5,790 nucleotides of DNA, from positions 1-5,790 of the forward strand of contig JAHJWA010000024.1 of NCBI GenBank assembly GCA_018828205.1, written 5' to 3'. The DNA is from Alphaproteobacteria bacterium. Its GTDB lineage: Bacteria; Pseudomonadota; Alphaproteobacteria; Sphingomonadales; Sphingomonadaceae. The position numbers were made by a program, and so were the translations under genes. Position 1 is the first letter of the stretch, and every line of letters starts with the position of its first letter. Positions 1-4,760 of the stretch are shown one piece after another. The notes under the pieces are model-generated. The model was not told the origin of the DNA and searched no databases. It saw only the letters and a list, made by a program, of their open reading frames with translations.

Positions 1-620
1 CGCTCGGCGCTGCAGTAGAAGATCCGGCTGCGCGGATGCGCCAGCAGGAAGGAATGGCCGATCGAGTGCAGCAGGTGGGTCTTGCCCTGACCGGTCGCGC
101 CCTTGAGATAGAGCGGCGAAAACTGCGGCTTCTCGGGCGCGGCCATCCGCTGCGCGGCGTTGCAGGCCAGCACATTGGCTTCGCCGGTGACGAAGGCGGC
201 AAAGGTCAGCGAGGGGTCGAGCCCGACGCTTGAGGTGAAGCCGGCGTCGTTGAGCGTGTCGGCCGAGATCGCCATCATCGACTGATCGGCGCCGTCGTTG
301 GCGGGGCGCCGGCCATCGGAATGCAATTGCAGATCGGCGACCTTGCGGCGGCCCGGGTGCACCGAGATCGCGATCTGGCGCACTTCGCCGCGTGCGATCT
401 TCCACGCCAGCGACAGGCGATCGGAAAAGCGGTCGCGCACCCAGTCGGCCGAGAACTGCGTGGGCAGGTAGAGATCGAGCGTCCCGGTGTCGCGATCGAG
501 CGCGCCGACCTGGATCGGCTTGATCCACTGACTGTGCAATTGCTGGCCCAGATCCTTGCGCAGGCCCTGGCTGATGTCGGCCCAATCGGCGGCCAGATTC
601 ACCGCCTCGAGGTCTTCCAT
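1..620 (-). CDS. dnaA: Chromosomal replication initiator protein DnaA (N-terminal part, cut by window edge)
   Basis: DnaA is the AAA+ ATPase that binds DnaA boxes at oriC, melts the DNA and recruits the DnaB helicase; it also regulates genes. The minus strand reads open from the ATG at 618-620 to the window edge, giving 206 residues. Domain I lies at about residues 5-85 (ADWADISQGLRKDLG, then LHSQWIKPIQ), with a short variable domain II linker at about 90-130. The AAA+ domain III opens with DPSLTFAAFVTGEAN at about 135-149. The Walker A P-loop GATGQGKTH is at residues 174-182 and FYCSAE closes the visible part. The rest of domain III and the DNA-binding domain IV lie outside the window. I chose ATG 620 because GGGAGG sits 5 nt upstream. 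An in-frame ATG at 674 with GGTGA 7 nt upstream would add 18 residues, and a GTG at 749 is also open. Identity is certain; the start is not. Confidence 0.95.
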   Translation of the reverse strand, partial: MEDLEAVNLAADWADISQGLRKDLGQQLHSQWIKPIQVGALDRDTGTLDLYLPTQFSADWVRDRFSDRLSLAWKIARGEVRQIAISVHPGRRKVADLQLHSDGRRPANDGADQSMMAISADTLNDAGFTSSVGLDPSLTFAAFVTGEANVLACNAAQRMAAPEKPQFSPLYLKGATGQGKTHLLHSIGHSFLLAHPRSRIFYCSAE

Positions 621-874
621 CAGATCCTCCCGCCCGCTGCGTTTCGCACCGGTCTGTTCCGTCAACTTGCCCATCGTCTCGTCACCCAAAATCGTGCCGG
701 CAAGCAGCGCTGCCGGCGAAGCGTTATCATCTCTTGAGGACGGAGACACAGCGTCGCCATCTCCCGGAATCGAACCGACCGGGAACCCCCATCATCTGTA
801 CCAAATTGTGGAGCCCGGGCTGTCCCGCCCCAGGCAGAGCCATCTTCTAGGGTCAGCTTCGGATGAGTCGCAAG

Positions 875-883
875 TGTGGATGC
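875..883 (-). promoter_or_regulatory. DnaA-box-like 9-mer
   Basis: The minus strand reads GCATCCACA, which matches the consensus TTATCCACA at seven of nine bases, including the whole ATCCACA core. It adjoins an A-rich run (886-905) upstream of dnaA, which fits autoregulation or an origin. A second, poorer word (GGCTCCACA, minus, 807-815) is nearby. A single 7/9 match can arise by chance. Confidence 0.3.
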
Positions 884-915
884 TGCAAAAAAAGCGAAAT
901 AAAAGCGTTGACTCG

Positions 916-940
916 ACCCTAGCCCGCAGGCCTCCGTCGA
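916..940 (-). promoter_or_regulatory. Candidate dnaA promoter
   Basis: On the minus strand TCGACGG (934-940) is followed after 10 nt by GCTAGGGT (916-923). This resembles the Caulobacter housekeeping pattern TTGACGS-N10-14-GCTANAWC, with six of seven matches in the upstream box but only GCTA clearly matched in the downstream box. A GANTC site (910-914) lies 1 nt downstream of the downstream box. The resulting dnaA leader would be roughly 240-290 nt. TAAAAT on the minus strand (969-974) is a better -10 hexamer but has no recognisable -35 at 17 nt. Transcript-end mapping would decide. Confidence 0.3.
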
Positions 941-1002
941 ACTCCCTGAAAACCGCGATTTTTAACTTATTTTAGTGCTCGAATCGCGGGTTTCTAGGGA
1001 GT
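941..1002. repeat. Imperfect inverted repeat with 21-nt AT-rich loop
   Basis: Arm 941-960 pairs with arm 982-1002: 19 base pairs, one mismatch (A952 with G990) and one bulged base (T995). The 21-nt spacer 961-981 is AT-rich and contains TTTAACTTATTTTAG. No T-tract follows on either strand, so it does not look like an intrinsic terminator. Two GANTC sites sit at the two ends of the right arm (981-985 and 999-1003), while the mirrored positions in the left arm read GATTT and GAACTC and are not GANTC. The repeat lies upstream of dnaA and could act as a cruciform, a regulator site or a leader-RNA hairpin. Confidence 0.75.
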
Positions 1003-1073
1003 CGCGAGCGCCTAACATTACGATTAGGTTTCAGTCTGACGACCGAATAGGCCGCCCCGGATCGGGCACAACA

Positions 1074-1103
1074 AAAGGCCGCCGCGTTGCCGCGGCGGCC
1101 TTT
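1074..1103 (-). terminator. Rho-independent terminator of rpsT
   Basis: A perfect 13-bp inverted repeat (1074-1086 with 1091-1103) has a 4-nt loop. On the minus strand the GC-rich stem is followed by TTTTGTTGT, a typical U-tract. It lies 60 bp downstream of the rpsT stop codon and should isolate rpsT transcription from dnaA. In the plus direction the T run is only three bases, so termination of plus-strand transcripts is less likely. Confidence 0.9.
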
Positions 1104-1163
1104 GGTCTCACCTGGCTTCGGCGAACGCCCGCCCGCTAGGGCGAACGCGCGAAGCGATTCGGA

Positions 1164-1424
1164 TCAGAGCGAAGCGACGCGCTTGCTCAGCCGGCTCATC
1201 TTGCGCGAGGCGGTGTTCTTGTGCATCACGCCGCGCGCGACGCCGCGGGCCAGCTCGGGCTGGGCCTGTTTGAGCGCCGTGGTGGCCGCTTCCTTGTCAC
1301 CGGCTTCGCAGGCGGTCTCGACCTGCTTCACGAAGGTGCGGATGCGGCTCTTGCGCGCGGTGTTGATCTCGGAGCGGCGGTCGTTGCGACGGATGCGCTT
1401 TTTGGCTTGCGGCGTATTGGCCAT
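1164..1424 (-). CDS. rpsT: 30S ribosomal protein S20
   Basis: S20 is a primary binder of 16S rRNA in the small ribosomal subunit. The 86-residue product is the usual length and is strongly basic. It opens MANTPQAKKRIRRNDRR, continues with the NTARKSRIRTFVKQVE helix and ends with the conserved HKNTASRKMSRLSKRV region, all typical of bS20. The start is ATG 1422-1424, with AAGGA 6 nt upstream on the minus strand. The frame stays open far upstream through the mutM locus, but that extension is an out-of-frame shadow of mutM and is not translated protein. The gene sits between mutM and dnaA, as in other alphaproteobacteria, and has its own probable promoter (1527-1555) and terminator (1074-1103). 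Confidence 0.97.
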   Translation of the reverse strand: MANTPQAKKRIRRNDRRSEINTARKSRIRTFVKQVETACEAGDKEAATTALKQAQPELARGVARGVMHKNTASRKMSRLSKRVASL

Positions 1425-1526
1425 GGTCGTCCTTGTCTGGCTCGTGTCTCGTGCGGTCGCATGGAGCGCAACCGACGAGTCTGTCGAATCTTGCGAAAAT
1501 CGGCGCATGACCGCCGGAAAGCGGGC

Positions 1527-1555
1527 GACATAGGTCGAAGGCGGCGAATCGTCAA
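1527..1555 (-). promoter_or_regulatory. Probable rpsT promoter with a GANTC site at the -35 box
   Basis: On the minus strand TTGACG (1550-1555) is followed by exactly 17 nt and TATGTC (1527-1532). The -35 matches the consensus at five of six bases; the -10 is weaker, with TAT correct. A GANTC site (1546-1550) overlaps the last base of the -35, and two more (1477-1481 and 1486-1490) lie in the leader. The leader would be about 95 nt and could fold a 7-pair stem at 1455-1473 with two G-U pairs. The position just outside the mutM stop fits a separate rpsT transcription unit. Confidence 0.55.
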
Positions 1556-1579
1556 TGCTTTGTTCGGCGCTGCGCCGCG

Positions 1580-2395
1580 CTACTTCTGGCAGCGCGGGCA
1601 ATACCAGGTGCTGCGGCCGCCCTGGGCCAGCCGCCGGATCGTGCCGCCGTCCTCGCGATGGCAAGGCTCGTCGGTGCGGCCATAGACGTCGAAACGGGTG
1701 GCGAAATAGCCCAATTCGCCATCGGGCTGGGCGAAATCGCGCAAGGTCGAGCCGCCGTCGCGGACCGACTGCTCGAGCACCTCGCGGATCGCGGGGACGA
1801 GCCGCTCGAGCTGCGCCCCGGTGACCCGCCCGCCCGGCTTGCGCGGATCGATCCGCGCGCGCCACAGCGCCTCGCAGACGTAGATATTGCCAAGTCCCGC
1901 CACCACGCGCTGGTCGAGCAGGAGCTGCTTGATCGCCGGTTTGCGCCCCTTTGTCTGCGCTCGCAGCCAAGCGGCGGTCAACTCCGCGCCCAGGGGTTCG
2001 GGGCCCAGCGCGGCAAAGGCGGGCCAGGCGTCGAGTTCGGATCCCAGCAGCAGATCGACCGAGCCGAAGCGGCGCGGATCGTTGAGTGCGAAGCGATGGC
2101 GGGCGGTTTCCAGCACCAGATGGTCGTGCGCCAAGTCCTCCTCGGGATCGATCCGCCAGCGACCGCTCATGCCCAGATGAAACACCATGGCATGATCGCG
2201 CGCGGTGTGGATCAGCCCGTATTTGGCGCGGCGCGAGAGCCCGGTGACCCGCGCCCCGGTCAGCGCCTGGACCAGGCCGGCGGGGAAGGGGCGTCGCAGA
2301 TCGGGGCGGTTGACGGTCACGCTGGTGATGGTCTCGCCATCGAGAAAACGCGCCAGGCCGCGCACGGTGGTCTCGACTTCGGGAAGTTCGGGCAT
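1580..2395 (-). CDS. mutM: Formamidopyrimidine-DNA glycosylase (Fpg/MutM)
   Basis: This bifunctional base-excision enzyme removes 8-oxoguanine and formamidopyrimidines and then cuts the abasic site by beta/delta elimination. The 271-residue length is normal. The mature N-terminus PELPEVETTVRGL supplies the catalytic Pro2 and Glu3. Lys58 lies in RRAKYG, HLGMSGRW is at 73-80, DPRRFG at 106-111 and the helix-two-turn-helix GLGNIYVCEALW at 167-178. The C-terminal zinc finger ends with RSTWYCPRCQK (Cys266, Cys269), but its first half reads PCHREDGGTI: Cys245 is present and the usual second cysteine is not. Pro2 fixes the start at ATG 2393-2395. The gene is divergent from ubiE across 55 bp. Its stop is followed by a short CGGCG/CGCCG stem without a T-tract, so its own terminator is unclear. 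Confidence 0.96.
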   Translation of the reverse strand: MPELPEVETTVRGLARFLDGETITSVTVNRPDLRRPFPAGLVQALTGARVTGLSRRAKYGLIHTARDHAMVFHLGMSGRWRIDPEEDLAHDHLVLETARHRFALNDPRRFGSVDLLLGSELDAWPAFAALGPEPLGAELTAAWLRAQTKGRKPAIKQLLLDQRVVAGLGNIYVCEALWRARIDPRKPGGRVTGAQLERLVPAIREVLEQSVRDGGSTLRDFAQPDGELGYFATRFDVYGRTDEPCHREDGGTIRRLAQGGRSTWYCPRCQK

Positions 2396-2450
2396 GACCG
2401 GTCTCTAACACCCTTTGCCCGCCCGGCAATTGTCCCTAAGGCTCGCCGCC
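2396..2450. promoter_or_regulatory. Divergent mutM/ubiE intergenic region
   Basis: These 55 bp separate two divergent start codons and should carry or flank both promoters. On the plus strand TCTAACAC (2404-2411) matches the Caulobacter-type downstream box GCTANAWC at six of eight bases. TTCGGGC (2387-2393) stands 10 nt upstream as a poor -35. AAGG 9 nt before ATG 2451 is the likely ubiE ribosome binding site. I could not identify a convincing mutM promoter, and the region contains no GANTC site. Confidence 0.35.
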
Positions 2451-3182
2451 ATGAACGACACCGTTTCCTTCGGCTATGAAGATGTCGCCCCCGACGAGAA
2501 GACCGAGCGGGTGGGCGCGGTCTTCTCCAATGTCGCCGCCAAATACGACATCATGAACGACGCGATGTCGGGCGGGATGCATCGCCTGTGGAAGGATCGC
2601 TTCGTCGCGCGGGTCAAGCCGCAACCGGGCGAGGCGATACTCGACATGGCGGGCGGCACCGGGGACATCGCCTTCCGCATGGTCGAGCGCGGCGCCGAGG
2701 TGACCGTCGCCGATATCAACCAGGACATGCTCGATGTCGGGATTGAGCGCGCGCTCGACCGCGGGCTGACCGGGCTCGCATGGTCGTGCCAGAACGCCGA
2801 AGTGCTCAGCTATCCCGCGCGCATCTTCGACGCCTATACGATCGCCTTCGGCATCCGCAACGTCACCCATATCGACCGGGCGCTGGCCGAGGCGCACCGC
2901 GTCCTCAAATTCGGCGGGCGGTTCTTCTGCCTCGAATTCTCGACCGTCGAATGGCCCGGCTTCAAACAGGCCTATGATCTGTATTCGCACAAGCTCGTCC
3001 CGCAGCTCGGCAAGGCGATCGCCGGCGACGAGGAGAGCTATCGCTATCTGGTCGAATCGATCCGCCGCTTCCCGCCGATGCCCGAATTCGAGAGCATGAT
3101 CCGCGCGGCGGGTTTCACCCAGACGCGCGTCGAGCCGATCCTGGGCGGGTTGGTGGCGATCCATTCGGGCTGGAAAACCTGA
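2451..3182 (+). CDS. ubiE: Demethylubiquinone/demethylmenaquinone C-methyltransferase UbiE
   Basis: UbiE is the S-adenosylmethionine-dependent class I methyltransferase that C-methylates the benzoquinol ring in ubiquinone synthesis, and demethylmenaquinol where that is made. The 243-residue product shows the family signatures: YDIMNDAMSGGMHRLW at 32-47, SAM-binding motif I LDMAGGTGDIAF at 64-75, the acidic motif II VADIN at 86-90, IAFGIRNV at 131-138 and RVLKFGGRFFCLEFS at 150-164. The C-terminus ends in GGLVAIHSGWK. I prefer ATG 2451 (AAGG 9 nt upstream) over an in-frame TTG at 2415, whose extra residues do not resemble the family start. It is the first gene of a plus-strand unit, with only 4 nt before ubiB. 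Sphingomonads make ubiquinone-10, so the quinone substrate is probably the ubiquinone precursor. Confidence 0.96.
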   Translation: MNDTVSFGYEDVAPDEKTERVGAVFSNVAAKYDIMNDAMSGGMHRLWKDRFVARVKPQPGEAILDMAGGTGDIAFRMVERGAEVTVADINQDMLDVGIERALDRGLTGLAWSCQNAEVLSYPARIFDAYTIAFGIRNVTHIDRALAEAHRVLKFGGRFFCLEFSTVEWPGFKQAYDLYSHKLVPQLGKAIAGDEESYRYLVESIRRFPPMPEFESMIRAAGFTQTRVEPILGGLVAIHSGWKT

Positions 3183-3186
3183 TCCC

Positions 3187-4755
3187 GTGACCCGTCCGGC
3201 AACCCATATCTGGCGCCTGCTCAAATGGGGCCGCACCTTGGCGCGCCACGGCGCGCTGCGCGGGATCGAGCGCGATCCCAACACTCCGCCGCAGGTCAAG
3301 CGGCTGGCGCGGATCGCGCGTTTCGGCGCCGTCCAGCCCGCGCAGCCCGATTACGCCGGGGCCTTCCGCGCGATCGGTCCGGCGGCGATCAAGCTGGGCC
3401 AGACGCTGGCGACAAGGCCCGATCTCGTGGGCGAGGAAGCGGCGCAGAACCTGCTCAGCCTGCAGGACAATCTCCCGCCGGTTCCCTTTGCCGAAATCGA
3501 AGCCGCGATTGCCGCGAGCTTCGACCAGCCGCTGTCCGAACTCTTCCTCGAGATCGATCCGGTGCCGGTGGGCGCCGCCTCGATCGCGCAGGTCCACCGT
3601 GCGGTGACCACCGATGGCCGCATCGTGGCGATCAAGGTGCTGCGCCCGGGGATCCGCGAGCGCTTCGAGCGCGACATCCGCACCTATGAATGGGCCGCCG
3701 CGCATCTCGAGGCGCTGGGCAATGCCGAGGCGCGCCGGCTGCGCCCGCGGCTGACCATCGCCAATTTCAAGCGTTGGACCAATCGCGAGCTCGACCTGCG
3801 ACGCGAGGCGGCCTCGGCATCCGAGCTCGCCGAGGCGATGATCGGGACCGAGCGCTACACCGTGCCGGTGATCGACTGGGACCGGACCAATGGCCGGGTC
3901 ATGACGATGGAGTGGATCGACGGGGTCAAGATCAGCCAGACCGAGCAGCTGATCGCCGCGGGCCACGATCTCCCCGATATCGCGCAGCGGCTGGTGCTGG
4001 CCTTTCTCAAGCAGGCGATCAGCGCGGGCTTCTTCCACGCCGACATGCACCAGGGCAATCTGTTCGTGCGCGCCGACGGCACCATCGTCGCGATCGATTT
4101 CGGGATCATGGGCCGGATCGACCGCCAGGCGCGGCAATGGCTCGCGGAGATTCTCTACGGTCTGACCACGGGCAATTACCGCCGCGTCGCCGAGATCCAT
4201 TTCGAGGCGCAATATGTGCCTTCGCACCACTCGGTCGATGAATTCGCCACGGCGCTGCGCGCGGTGGGCGAACCGATGCGCGGCAAGCCGGTGAGCGAGC
4301 TCAGCGTCGGCCAGATGCTCGACGGGCTGTTCGCGATCACCCGCGATTTCGACATGCAGACCCAGCCGCATCTGCTGCTGCTGCAAAAGACCATGGTGAT
4401 GGTCGAGGGGATCGCCACCCAGCTCGATCCGGCGATCAACATGTGGGATGTCTCGGCGCCCTTCGTGCGCGCCTGGATCCGCGACGAGCTCGGCCCCGAG
4501 GCCGCGCTGGCCGAGCGCATCCGCGAGGACGGCGAGACGCTGCTGCGGCTGCCCGCGCTGATCCGCCGGATCGAGGATCACTACCCGGCGCGCGGCGGCG
4601 CTCCCGAACCGCCGCCGGTACCGCATGTCGAACTGATGTGGGAACGCCGCGAGCGCCGCCGCAACGAAGGCGGCGGTGCGACCGGCTATCTCGTCGCGGC
4701 GCTGGCCGGGGGCGCTCTGGTCTGGGCTGCCGCGGCGCAGGGATGGCTGAGCTAG
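3187..4755 (+). CDS. ubiB: UbiB, ABC1/ADCK-type atypical kinase for ubiquinone biosynthesis
   Basis: UbiB is the membrane-associated atypical kinase/ATPase that supports ubiquinone biosynthesis, probably by helping handle lipid intermediates. The 522-residue product carries all family hallmarks: the KxGQ motif (KLGQ, 69-72), the alanine-rich nucleotide loop GAASIAQVH (129-137), the ATP-binding Lys in VAIKVLRPG (Lys150), ELDLRREAA (201-209), the catalytic-loop HADMHQGN (284-291, Asp286 and Asn291) and the metal-binding DFG (304-306). A hydrophobic C-terminal stretch (about 499-520) after a basic segment is the membrane anchor; I see one segment rather than the two often described. Translation starts at GTG 3187, 4 nt after the ubiE stop and with no strong ribosome binding site, which suggests translational coupling. 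HADMHQGN in place of the common HADPHPGN is probably a lineage variant. Confidence 0.95.
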   Translation: MTRPATHIWRLLKWGRTLARHGALRGIERDPNTPPQVKRLARIARFGAVQPAQPDYAGAFRAIGPAAIKLGQTLATRPDLVGEEAAQNLLSLQDNLPPVPFAEIEAAIAASFDQPLSELFLEIDPVPVGAASIAQVHRAVTTDGRIVAIKVLRPGIRERFERDIRTYEWAAAHLEALGNAEARRLRPRLTIANFKRWTNRELDLRREAASASELAEAMIGTERYTVPVIDWDRTNGRVMTMEWIDGVKISQTEQLIAAGHDLPDIAQRLVLAFLKQAISAGFFHADMHQGNLFVRADGTIVAIDFGIMGRIDRQARQWLAEILYGLTTGNYRRVAEIHFEAQYVPSHHSVDEFATALRAVGEPMRGKPVSELSVGQMLDGLFAITRDFDMQTQPHLLLLQKTMVMVEGIATQLDPAINMWDVSAPFVRAWIRDELGPEAALAERIREDGETLLRLPALIRRIEDHYPARGGAPEPPPVPHVELMWERRERRRNEGGGATGYLVAALAGGALVWAAAAQGWLS

Positions 4756-4760
4756 GCCAG

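Larger units (their letters stand above)
675..1073. promoter_or_regulatory. rpsT-dnaA intergenic regulatory region, possible origin-related DNA
   Basis: I find no convincing gene in this roughly 400-bp stretch. It is locally AT-richer than its surroundings, notably at 886-905 and 961-974. It contains five GANTC sites (767, 865, 910, 981, 999), three CTAGGG words (847 plus, 917-922 minus, 994 plus), a long imperfect inverted repeat (941-1002), a shorter CTAGGGTC/GACCCTAG pair (847-854 and 915-922) and a CCTAA/TTAGG pair (1011-1015 and 1024-1028). DnaA-box-like words lie at 875-883 and 807-815. It must hold the dnaA promoter, because the rpsT transcript is stopped by a strong terminator just upstream. 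An origin role is possible from position, but the DnaA-box evidence is weak. Confidence 0.6.

Noticed and set aside
763..783. tRNA T-arm-like text on the minus strand (GGTTCGATTCC inside a CCCGG/CCGGG hairpin)
   Set aside because: The 5-bp stem has an 11-nt loop, not seven. No acceptor stem, anticodon arm or CCA end can be placed around it.
321..975. Plus-strand frames across dnaA and the intergenic region
   Set aside because: The 321-737 frame is antisense to dnaA. The 556-975 frame runs from dnaA antisense into regulatory DNA, with no ribosome binding site or family resemblance.
962..975. CtrA-like pair TTAA-N6-TTAG in the hairpin loop
   Set aside because: The CtrA consensus has a 7-nt spacer between TTAA half sites. 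Here the spacer is 6 nt and the second half is imperfect, so it is likely a by-product of AT-rich sequence.
1565..1579. Short CGGCG/CGCCG stem after the mutM stop as a terminator
   Set aside because: The stem has only five pairs with a 3-nt loop and no T-tract follows on the minus strand.
1164..2429. A 421-codon open frame on the minus strand in frame with rpsT
   Set aside because: Its upstream part is a shadow frame of mutM. Only the last 86 codons, after the ATG with an AAGGA site, match a known protein (S20). Long shadow frames are expected at this GC content.
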